Source: JARLFX01 sp036404255
GTDB taxonomy: Bacteria; Acidobacteriota; Terriglobia; Terriglobales; Acidobacteriaceae
Assembly: GCA_036404255.1 (NCBI GenBank)
Contig: DASWOP010000043.1
Location: 1 to 25,127 of the forward strand
DNA: 25,127 nucleotides
Direction of reading: 5' to 3'
A program made the position numbers and the translations under genes. The notes below the pieces were generated by a model that was given only the letters and a program-made list of their open reading frames with translations, was not told where the DNA came from and did no database searches. How positions within the stretch are numbered: position 1 is the stretch's first letter; every line of letters starts with the position of its first letter. This document shows, piece by piece, positions 14,717-20,492 of this stretch.

Positions 14717-15753
14717 ACGGTGCCTCCCTGCAGGGCGCGGACCAGCAGCGCCATGCGGATGGCTACGCCGTGGCGGACCTGTTCGGCGATCATCGACTGC
14801 GGACCGTCTGCGGCTTCGCTGCTGATCTCCAGTCCGCGATTGATGGGGCCGGGGTGCAGGATAACGGACTTCGGCGCGTAGAGCGCCAGGCGGTCGACGG
14901 TGAGCTGGTAATCGTCAATGTATTGCGCCAGATCAAGCTGCAGACCGGCGAGGCGTTCCTTCTGAATGCGAAGCATCATCACCACATCCGCCTGGGCGAG
15001 GGCTTTGTCGAAATCGCGCTCAATGGTGACGCCCGGCCCGATGGTAACGGCGTGCTCCGGCAGCAGCTCCGGTGGGCCGCAGTAGATGACGCGCGCGCCC
15101 AACCGCGGCAGCAGAAGAGCGTTGGAGCGGGCGACCCGGCTATGGAGAATGTCTCCGGTGATGAGCACGGTGATGCCGCGCAGAGTGGCCTTGCTGATGC
15201 CAGTCGTGTTGCGAGCAACGGGAGCGAGGCGCAGACGGGCGAGCATGGTGCGCAGATCGAGCAGCGCCTGCGATGGATGCTCGTGCATGCCGTCTCCGGC
15301 GTTGAGCACGGGCAGACCGGTGGACTGCGCCAGCAGCCAGGGCGCTCCGGAGCAGACATGCCGCAGGATGATGCACTCCGCGCCGAGTGCGCGCAGGGTA
15401 ATGCCAGTGTCTTTGAGCGATTCGCCCTTTTCGATGCTGGAGGATTTGTCGCTGACCAGCGTGGTGACCACGCCTAGGGATTTGGCCGCAAGCTCAAACG
15501 AGGTGCGGGTGCGGGTGCTGGATTCGTAGAAGAGCAGCGCAACCTTGCGGTTTTCGAGCAACGTGGCGCGCTCGCGGGGGGAGGCTACCTCAAGCTCGGT
15601 CGCCGCGGCAAGGATACCGGAGATGTCGTCCAGCGAGAGATCGTTGATGGAGAGAAGAGAGCCGGCAGGATAGGAACGAATGGAAACGGGAGTGCCCGGT
15701 TGGGATGCGGTCGCTTGCCGCGAGACTCGGGATGCTGTTTTCTTGCCTGCCAT
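14713..15753 (-). CDS. pyrB: aspartate carbamoyltransferase catalytic chain PyrB
   Basis: Condenses carbamoyl phosphate with aspartate, the committed step of pyrimidine synthesis. The carbamoyl phosphate site YESSTRTRTSFELAAKSLG includes S79-T-R-T-R83. HVCSGAPWLLA, GDGMHEHPSQALLDL and the late HPGPINRGLEI block also match. At 346 residues it has about 30 extra, basic, low-complexity residues at the N-terminus compared with usual PyrB (about 310); an internal start is not obvious, so the ATG at 15753 is kept. It lies 51 bases after pyrR and overlaps pyrC by 4 bases. No pyrI regulatory chain is present, as usual where PyrR is used. Only a weak AGG is found at the ribosome-binding position. Confidence 0.97.
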   Translation of the reverse strand: MAGKKTASRVSRQATASQPGTPVSIRSYPAGSLLSINDLSLDDISGILAAATELEVASPRERATLLENRKVALLFYESSTRTRTSFELAAKSLGVVTTLVSDKSSSIEKGESLKDTGITLRALGAECIILRHVCSGAPWLLAQSTGLPVLNAGDGMHEHPSQALLDLRTMLARLRLAPVARNTTGISKATLRGITVLITGDILHSRVARSNALLLPRLGARVIYCGPPELLPEHAVTIGPGVTIERDFDKALAQADVVMMLRIQKERLAGLQLDLAQYIDDYQLTVDRLALYAPKSVILHPGPINRGLEISSEAADGPQSMIAEQVRHGVAIRMALLVRALQGGTV

Positions 15754-15804
15754 GCACCGGCCTGGAGTGTGTTGCGTTCGTCCCAGTTGCTTCGTGTGTG
15801 CTGC

Positions 15805-16368
15805 TTAGTCCCGCTCGACGAGAAGGACCTGTTCGGAGCCGTCGATCTCCTGAAACTTTACTTCGATGATCTCTTTGTCTGACGTCTGAACCGTGCGGCC
15901 AACGTAGGTGGCTTCAATGGGCAGTTCACGGTGACCACGGTCAATGAGCACAAGCAACTGCACGCTGCGTGGACGGCCATGATCGAAGAGCGCATCCATG
16001 GCGGCGCGAATGGTGCGGCCAGTGTAGAGCACGTCGTCCATGAGCAGAATATCGCGGCCGGTCACATCGAAACCTATTGCGCCCTTGTGGACCACGGGAC
16101 GGACGTCATACGTAGTGAGATCGTCGCGATAGAAGCTGATATCGAGCACGCCGGTATCTACAGGGCGCTTTTCAATCTGCTGGATGTGGGCGGCAATGCG
16201 GTTGGCAAGCGGAACGCCGCGGCGCTTGATGCCGACCAGCGCAAGGTTGCTGCTGCCATTGCTCTTCTCCGTGACCTCGTGCGCCAGACGAACCAGCGTC
16301 CGCTCAATCTCGGAGGCGGACATCAAGCGAGCCTTTTCACGCAAAACAGGTTTGCCGTTTTCACTCAT
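15805..16368 (-). CDS. pyrR: PyrR, pyrimidine operon regulator/uracil phosphoribosyltransferase
   Basis: PyrR binds pyr mRNA in response to UMP and PRPP and often has weak uracil phosphoribosyltransferase activity. The 187-residue product has the early pattern SASEIERTLVRLAHEV, the block LVGIKRRGVPLANRIA, SFYRDDL, and the PRPP loop DDVLYTGRTIRAAMDAL (111-127). The end is HRELPIEATYVGRTVQTS. Length is normal. The start at 16368 (MSENGKPV) is preferred over an upstream TTG at 16410, which would put the proposed promoter inside the gene. It heads the pyrR-pyrB-pyrC order. The short space before it leaves no room for a classical attenuator leader. Confidence 0.96.
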   Translation of the reverse strand: MSENGKPVLREKARLMSASEIERTLVRLAHEVTEKSNGSSNLALVGIKRRGVPLANRIAAHIQQIEKRPVDTGVLDISFYRDDLTTYDVRPVVHKGAIGFDVTGRDILLMDDVLYTGRTIRAAMDALFDHGRPRSVQLLVLIDRGHRELPIEATYVGRTVQTSDKEIIEVKFQEIDGSEQVLLVERD

Positions 16369-16380
16369 AGGATTGTGGTG

Positions 16381-16410
16381 ATGATACGTTCTGCGCCGGG
16401 TGTGGGGCAA
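16381..16410 (-). promoter_or_regulatory. predicted promoter of pyrR-pyrB-pyrC
   Basis: On the minus strand TTGCCC (plus 16405-16410), an 18-base spacer and TATCAT (plus 16381-16386) lie before pyrR. Transcription would start about 5 bases before the ATG, giving an almost leaderless mRNA with no space for a PyrR-controlled attenuator upstream of pyrR. Confidence 0.5.
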
Positions 16411-16440
16411 ATGCCCCCGCTGTGGAGAACCGGTACCGTA

Positions 16441-17166
16441 CTAAACTGCGTTGCGGCGGGTGGGCACAGGACGCAGCCAGCCAAGCACCATTCCCGATAA
16501 GAAACAGTAGATCAGGAGGCCACCGGCCAACATGGCGCCGCCCGCCAGGGCCATGGCGGCGTGGCCGTCTGGCGTGGCAAAGAAGTGCAGCAGACGCTGG
16601 TTTTCTGCTGCATTGCCGGCAAATGAGGGATAGGTTGCCATGCGATCACTCATGCTCTGCAACGCGGTGCTCAGGGCGAGGTCCATCTTGGCGGCATTGT
16701 GCATGGGGTAGCGGTAGATGAGCTCGCCGATAGCGTTTTCTGCCGTCAGGACGAAGGCCATCAGAAGGCCGAGAGCGATGCCGATGCGGGCGCCAATGGC
16801 TGCACCCATGGGCGCTCCAGGAACGCGCCGCTGGTAGAGATTGAGGGTAAGCATGGGGGCTGAGAAGACGAAAAACCAGCCGAGCAGGCTGAACAGGGGC
16901 ACGGCGGCACCCAACGCTACGGCCAAGGCAGCGATCAGCGCAAGCGCCGCTACGATCTGCAGCACAGGGCGCCAGCGGATGCGTTCTGCGCCGGAGATAC
17001 GCGGCATGGGGCCGGTCGTGCTGGCGCTTATCGCATGTTCGGCGGCAACGCGCTCTACGTCCGCCTCGGTAAGCACCAACTGGGGCGCACCGCATTGGGG
17101 GCAGAAGAGGCTGTCCGCTGGGAACACGGAAGAACAGCGGTGACAGATTTTTTGATCAGCTTGCAT
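16441..17166 (-). CDS. zinc-ribbon membrane protein of unknown function
   Basis: A 241-residue protein. The N-terminus has a zinc ribbon with Cys8, Cys11, Cys22 and Cys25 (ICHRC, FCPQCGAP). A linker leads to three or four membrane segments (about 68-100, 122-142 and near the C-terminus), separated by a soluble loop containing MSDRMATYPSFAGNAAENQ. The minus-strand frame is open further upstream to 17298, but that part is the 73-bp repeat read as protein, shared with the repeat near 6050, so the ATG at 17166 is the start. A GAG lies just before it at short distance. It stands 72 bases before pyrR, but a promoter-like sequence lies between them, so operon membership is uncertain. I do not recognise a family. 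Confidence 0.75.
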   Translation of the reverse strand: MQADQKICHRCSSVFPADSLFCPQCGAPQLVLTEADVERVAAEHAISASTTGPMPRISGAERIRWRPVLQIVAALALIAALAVALGAAVPLFSLLGWFFVFSAPMLTLNLYQRRVPGAPMGAAIGARIGIALGLLMAFVLTAENAIGELIYRYPMHNAAKMDLALSTALQSMSDRMATYPSFAGNAAENQRLLHFFATPDGHAAMALAGGAMLAGGLLIYCFLSGMVLGWLRPVPTRRNAV

Positions 17167-17216
17167 CTTTCTCGAAGCTAAACCAGTGGACTCCGAGTAG
17201 CAAGGAGCAGAGAGCC

Positions 17217-17344
17217 ACCCGTGTGAGCTTATGCGCGTTTCGCGGGTCCAAGACGGTGAACATGACGGGCTACACGGTGCTACACGGGTGGAAGCCATAG
17301 ACGTTGGGTTCGTCTGGAGTCTTTCGGCTGCGTTTAGAATGCCT
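17217..17344. repeat. 73-bp repeat with inverted ends, copy 2, plus degenerate tail
   Basis: Core 17217-17289, from ACCCGTGT to ACACGGGT, matches 6013-6085 at 63 of 73 positions with no gap. After GGAAGCC both copies contain GGGTTCG and, later, a piece ending in AGAATG. Here the tail (GTTTAGAATGCC) is a worn form of the AGAATGACA repeat. This suggests the two repeats travel together as one composite unit. Confidence 0.8.
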
Positions 17345-17367
17345 CGGTTTTTGAGGTTTGTGTGTTT

Positions 17368-17387
17368 CCCTGCCCTGCTCCCTGTTT
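17368..17387 (+). promoter_or_regulatory. CCCTG-rich tract before the Old Yellow Enzyme gene
   Basis: CCCTG occurs three times within 20 bases (CCCTGCCCTGCTCCCTGTTT), 37 bases before the ATG at 17424. It is similar in content and position to the tracts before ligA, the YdjM-like gene and rnr. Function unknown. Confidence 0.4.
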
Positions 17388-17423
17388 TGGCATCCTATGG
17401 GCGATTGCTGCATCTTTCTAGGT

Positions 17424-18566
17424 ATGACTGATTCGGCGAACCACCTGTTTTCTCCGCTCACGCTGCGCGGCATTACGCTGCCTAACCGCATTGCGGTTTC
17501 ACCCATGTGCGAATACAGCTCGGTGGATGGGCTGCCGAACGACTGGCACCTGGTCCACCTGGGGAGCAGGGCTATTGGGGGGGCGGGGCTGGTGATTACT
17601 GAGGCGGCGGCTGTCTCACCGGAGGGGCGCATTACGCCGGCGGACCTGGGTATATGGAACGACGAGCAGATTGCGCCACTGCAGCGGATTACGGCGTTTC
17701 TGCATGAACATGGCGCCTATGCGGGCATCCAGCTGGCGCATGCGGGGCGGAAGGCCAGCATGGCGGTGCCATGGGCGGCGGTGCAGGAGGCGGTGGGCGA
17801 GGGAGAGGGGGGCTGGACGAACGTTTTGGCCCCGTCGCCAGTGCGTTTTGCAGATAATTATCCCCTTCCCCAGGCGGTGGATACGACGGCGATTCGAGGG
17901 GTAGTGAGGGCGTTTGGCACGGCCGCGGCACGGGCGCTCCAGGCGGGGTTCGACGTGGCGGAGATCCACGCCGCACATGGCTACCTGCTGCACCAGTTTC
18001 TCTCTCCCCGGAGCAACCAGAGGACGGATGAGTACGGCGGCAGCTTTGAAAACCGCACCCGGCTGCTGCTGGAGGTCGTCCGTGCAGTTCGCGGGGTGTG
18101 GCCGGAGAATTTACCGGTATTTGTCCGTATATCGGCCACGGAATGGGCTGCGGAAGGCTCTGGGCCATCGTGGGATGCGGAGCAGTCGGTTGCGCTGGCC
18201 AGGCTGCTGCGGGCCGAGGGCGTTGACCTGGTGGATGTTTCAACGGGTGGCAATCTGCATGGTGCAAAGATTCCGGTAGGACCCGGATTTCAGGTGCCGT
18301 TCGCAGAGCGTGTCCGCCGGGAGGCACAAGTTCCGACGGCGGCTGTGGGGCTGATCACGGAGCCGGAACAAGCGGACGCGATTGTCCGCAGCGGTGAGGC
18401 TGACCTTGTGCTGCTGGCACGGGAGCTGCTGCGCGACCCGTATTGGCCGACGCATGCGGCGCAGGCGCTGGGCCAGGCGATCAGCTGGCCGGTGCAGTAT
18501 GAGCGCGCTGCGAGCGGCAAGGTGCCACATCGCGAACCCATTGCGCCACACAGCAAACAGGGGTGA
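17424..18566 (+). CDS. Old Yellow Enzyme, YqjM-like ene-reductase
   Basis: An FMN-dependent NAD(P)H oxidoreductase that reduces activated C=C bonds. The 380-residue TIM barrel starts HLFSPLTLRGITLPNRIAVSPMCEYSS. Cys29 and Tyr31 correspond to the redox-tuning Cys and Tyr typical of the YqjM/thermophilic-like class rather than classical yeast OYE. HAGRKAS is at 106-112. The substrate-binding pair is His182 and His185 in IHAAHGYLLHQFLSP, followed by NQRTDEYGGSFENR. The phosphate-binding end reads VGLITEPEQADAIVRSGEADLV with ARELLRDPYW. The ATG at 17424 fits homologues; an upstream in-frame start at 17358 falls within repeat-like sequence and the CCCTG tract. Physiological substrate unknown; often linked to electrophile or oxidative stress. 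Confidence 0.94.
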   Translation: MTDSANHLFSPLTLRGITLPNRIAVSPMCEYSSVDGLPNDWHLVHLGSRAIGGAGLVITEAAAVSPEGRITPADLGIWNDEQIAPLQRITAFLHEHGAYAGIQLAHAGRKASMAVPWAAVQEAVGEGEGGWTNVLAPSPVRFADNYPLPQAVDTTAIRGVVRAFGTAAARALQAGFDVAEIHAAHGYLLHQFLSPRSNQRTDEYGGSFENRTRLLLEVVRAVRGVWPENLPVFVRISATEWAAEGSGPSWDAEQSVALARLLRAEGVDLVDVSTGGNLHGAKIPVGPGFQVPFAERVRREAQVPTAAVGLITEPEQADAIVRSGEADLVLLARELLRDPYWPTHAAQALGQAISWPVQYERAASGKVPHREPIAPHSKQG

Positions 18567-18606
18567 GAATCTAACAAAAGGCGTCTTTTCCGCGCGGCGT
18601 TGGCCG

Positions 18607-18612
18607 TATACT
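18607..18612 (+). promoter_or_regulatory. possible -10 element before the MerR-type gene
   Basis: TATACT lies between the Old Yellow Enzyme stop codon and the regulator gene. It would start transcription near 18619, giving a leader of about 20 or 57 bases depending on the start codon used. No clear -35 box. Confidence 0.4.
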
Positions 18613-18675
18613 GCATGGCAGGACGATGCCCGGGAGAAGATGCGTCCTGATGCGCCTTTGCAGCGGTTTATCACT

Positions 18676-19176
18676 ATGCCCTCGCAGCAGCCAACTCGAA
18701 AACGGAGCGCAGCGGCGCCAAAGCCGCCAGCGCAGATTCCGGACAAGCTCTACTTCCGCATTGGCGAAGTAGCGAAGCTGTGCGATGTGCCTGCGTATGT
18801 GCTGCGCTTCTGGGAGAGTGAGTTTCCGCAGTTGAAGCCCAACAAGGGCGGTACCGGCCAGCGGCTGTACCGACGGCGCGACGTGGAGAGTGCGCTGCAT
18901 ATCAAGCGCCTGCTCTACGACGAGGGCTACACCATTCCCGGCGCACGGCAGGTCTTCAAAGAGCAGCAGAAGCAGAAATCGCCTGAACTGCCCTTTGAGC
19001 CGCGCGGCGCAAGCAGCCTGCAAGCCGATATCCGGGTGCAGAAGCTGCGCAAGGAGCTGCATGAGATTCTAAACATGCTCTCTGCGCCCGCACCGGTGAC
19101 GCAGCTGACGGCTTCGCGGTTTCGCCCACGATTGAAGCCGCAGGCGGCGCAGGGTCCTGAGCGCGAATTGTTTTAA
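18676..19176 (+). CDS. MerR-family transcriptional regulator
   Basis: A 166-residue DNA-binding protein. After a basic N-terminal tail the winged-helix MerR domain runs from about residue 25 to 95: KLYFRIGEVAKLCDVPAYVLRFWESEFPQL, then RLYRRRDVESALHIKRLLYDEGYTIPGARQVFKE. The VLRFWESEFPQLKP form belongs to the MerR subgroup without a cysteine-rich metal site, so metal sensing is unlikely. The C-terminal part has a helix (VQKLRKELHEILNML) that may dimerise. The frame is open far upstream into the previous gene. ATG 18676 is chosen; ATG 18640, with GGGAG 3 bases before it, is a real alternative adding 12 residues. Targets unknown. Confidence 0.9.
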   Translation: MPSQQPTRKRSAAAPKPPAQIPDKLYFRIGEVAKLCDVPAYVLRFWESEFPQLKPNKGGTGQRLYRRRDVESALHIKRLLYDEGYTIPGARQVFKEQQKQKSPELPFEPRGASSLQADIRVQKLRKELHEILNMLSAPAPVTQLTASRFRPRLKPQAAQGPERELF

Positions 19177-19187
19177 AGCGCAAACAT

Positions 19188-19217
19188 TTGATGGTTCCAG
19201 AGGGAGTGTCTCAAAAT
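19188..19217 (+). promoter_or_regulatory. predicted promoter of the small zinc-ribbon gene
   Basis: TTGATG (19188-19193), an 18-base spacer, CAAAAT (19212-19217), then exactly 7 bases to the ATG at 19225. It has the same -10 to start distance as ligA, the VWA gene and moaB/mog, here with a recognisable -35. Confidence 0.5.
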
Positions 19218-19224
19218 CACAGAT

Positions 19225-19620
19225 ATGCCGAGCACGACCGGTTCCACCTCCACCGAAGGCCCGATAGTTCCTCCGTGGCAGGCGGTTGCTCCTACTTCCG
19301 CTGAAACACGCTCGCCCGATGCTACGGAAAAGCAGTCCAAAGGCAAACGCGGCGGCTGCCAGTTTTGCTCTGGCCGGAAGTTTGTTCGCTCCGGTGTGCG
19401 TGGCCGCGCTGACCTGATGGCGATTCTGCTGCTGCGCTATCCGGTGCGCTGCCGGCGCTGCAGCGAGCGGCAGTACACAGATTTTCTGACGGCAAGCATG
19501 GCTCTCTCCGCCGCAAACCGCAGCATGATGCATTCCAAAACACGCACAACGTGGGAAACGTGGACGAGCGGCACAGACCGCGAGGTGCTGGATGCATGGG
19601 ACAAGAAGCGCGACGATTGA
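19225..19620 (+). CDS. small zinc-ribbon protein of unknown function
   Basis: A 131-residue protein. The first 40 residues are Ser/Thr/Pro-rich and look disordered. Cys45, Cys48, Cys76 and Cys79 (GGCQFCSG and RCRRCSE) form a likely zinc ribbon with 27 residues between the pairs, including a hydrophobic stretch LMAILLLRYPV. The tail is polar. No enzyme motif or known family is seen. The gene is 48 bases after the MerR-type regulator, with its own promoter-like sequence. Coding is supported by a codon pattern like its neighbours and by the paired cysteines; function unknown. Confidence 0.7.
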   Translation: MPSTTGSTSTEGPIVPPWQAVAPTSAETRSPDATEKQSKGKRGGCQFCSGRKFVRSGVRGRADLMAILLLRYPVRCRRCSERQYTDFLTASMALSAANRSMMHSKTRTTWETWTSGTDREVLDAWDKKRDD

Positions 19621-19639
19621 TGGGGCCGCTCGGAGGGCT

Positions 19640-19745
19640 GGAGCTCCGGGGCTAAAGCCCATCTTTCATCGATGCGGCTTGCCGTGCAGGCTGAAGCCTG
19701 CACTCCCCCGGCTGAAGCCGGGGGCTTAATCCCGAAAAGCAAAAG
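19640..19745. repeat. triple-hairpin repeat, copy A
   Basis: A 106-base unit with three short hairpins in series: GGGCTAAAGCCC, GCAGGCTGAAGCCTGC and CCCCCGGCTGAAGCCGGGGG. Each has a GGCTRAAGCC core. It ends CTTAATCCCGAAAAGCAAAAG. Copy B at 19886 differs at only 3 of 106 positions. The unit begins 20 bases after the zinc-ribbon gene. Confidence 0.95.
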
Positions 19746-19885
19746 AAGGTTTAGTTCAAAATGCGAGGGAAGGCGTAATCTTCTGGCTAGATGGATTGGT
19801 GATCGGGATATTCCGCGACGAGCATTCAGCAGGCCAATATTCAGAAAGCTGTAGGCCACCAGGTCTGAACCGGCATTGCCTCAGC

Positions 19886-19991
19886 GGAGCTCCGGGGCTA
19901 AAGCCCCTCTTTCATCCATGCGGCTTGCCGTGCAGGCTGAAGCCTGCACTCCCCCGGCTAAAGCCGGGGGCTTAATCCCGAAAAGCAAAAG
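19886..19991. repeat. triple-hairpin repeat, copy B
   Basis: Same orientation and length as copy A, 103 of 106 positions identical; the first hairpin is perfect here (GGGGCTAAAGCCCC). The 140 bases between the two copies (19746-19885) contain no recognisable gene. Confidence 0.95.
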
Positions 19992-20082
19992 CTGAAGTGT
20001 TTGTCCCCGAGATGCAAGGCGGAGGGCTTAGAGCAGTTCGTTGAACAGATCAGCCGGGTCTGCCGGGTTGGAAATCTTTGAA

Positions 20083-20116
20083 AAGCAGATTCTTCGCTGT
20101 GCTCAGAATGACAGGG
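20083..20116 (+). repeat. REP-like palindromic repeat, copy R5
   Basis: AAGCAGATTCTTCGCTGTGC followed by TCAGAATGACAGGG. It resembles the copy at 12332 with a shorter centre. Confidence 0.8.
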
Positions 20117-20223
20117 TTTAGGGGTAGCTTTTGTGCGAGGGGGAGAGATACGCTTTTCGCTGATTGCCCTTGCCGACCCTTGGTTGAGGAGGGGTTGAGA
20201 GTGTTGGTGATATGGACGGTGCA

Positions 20224-20280
20224 CAGCAGGTTCCTCCGCTGCGCATCGCATGGTGCCGCGATGCTTCGGTCGGAATGACA
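20224..20280 (+). repeat. REP-like repeat, longer variant R6
   Basis: Begins CAGCAGGTTCCTCCGCTGCG and ends GCTTCGGTCGGAATGACA. It has the family's ends with an enlarged centre containing GCATCGCATGGTGCCGCGATGC, itself partly self-complementary. Confidence 0.65.
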
Positions 20281-20313
20281 GAGTTTTTGGAAGGGGGAGG
20301 AAAGACAAAGGCG

Positions 20314-20352
20314 AGAAGCAGATTCCGCGCGCTGCGCTTCGGAATGACAAAC
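20314..20352 (+). repeat. REP-like palindromic repeat, copy R7
   Basis: Identical over 39 bases to the copy at 6230-6268. It lies just upstream of the shortened triple-hairpin repeat. Confidence 0.85.
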
Positions 20353-20363
20353 CAATAGGTTTT

Positions 20364-20406
20364 ACCGTGCAGGCTGAAGCCGGGGGCTTAATCCCGAAGA
20401 GCAAAC
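20364..20406. repeat. triple-hairpin repeat, shortened copy C
   Basis: ACCGTGCAGGCTGAAGCC is joined directly to GGGGGCTTAATCCCGAAGAG. Compared with copies A and B, a stretch of about 21 bases is missing exactly between the GGCTGAAGCC core of hairpin 2 and that of hairpin 3. The first hairpin is absent; a worn CATGCGGCTCGCCGCAGG at 20455-20472 looks like another fragment of the same unit. Confidence 0.8.
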
Positions 20407-20419
20407 GATCCCAAAGAGT

Positions 20420-20448
20420 AATTCAGGATGAGCCCCTTACCCTGAATT
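20420..20448. promoter_or_regulatory. 8-bp inverted repeat upstream of murJ
   Basis: AATTCAGG (20420-20427) and CCTGAATT (20441-20448) are perfect arms with 13 bases between. A TAAAAT (20474-20479) downstream could be the murJ -10, which would give a leader of only about 6 bases. Operator or hairpin role is speculative. Confidence 0.4.
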
Positions 20449-20492
20449 GAGCTCCATGCGGCTCGCCGCAGGATAAAATCAACGCACTGCCC

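Noticed and set aside
13856..14881. Plus-strand frame of 341 codons opposite pyrC/pyrB
   Set aside because: Antisense of two clearly conserved enzymes.
17167..17298. Upstream extension of the zinc-ribbon membrane protein
   Set aside because: The 44 extra codons are the 73-bp repeat; the protein proper starts at MQADQK.
17358..17423. Upstream extension of the Old Yellow Enzyme
   Set aside because: The added residues are Cys/Trp-rich, fall in the CCCTG tract and have no counterpart in the family.
19437..19859. Minus-strand frame running through triple-hairpin copy A
   Set aside because: Composed of hairpin repeat and antisense of the zinc-ribbon gene. I looked for a transposase remnant between copies A and B and found no recognisable motif.
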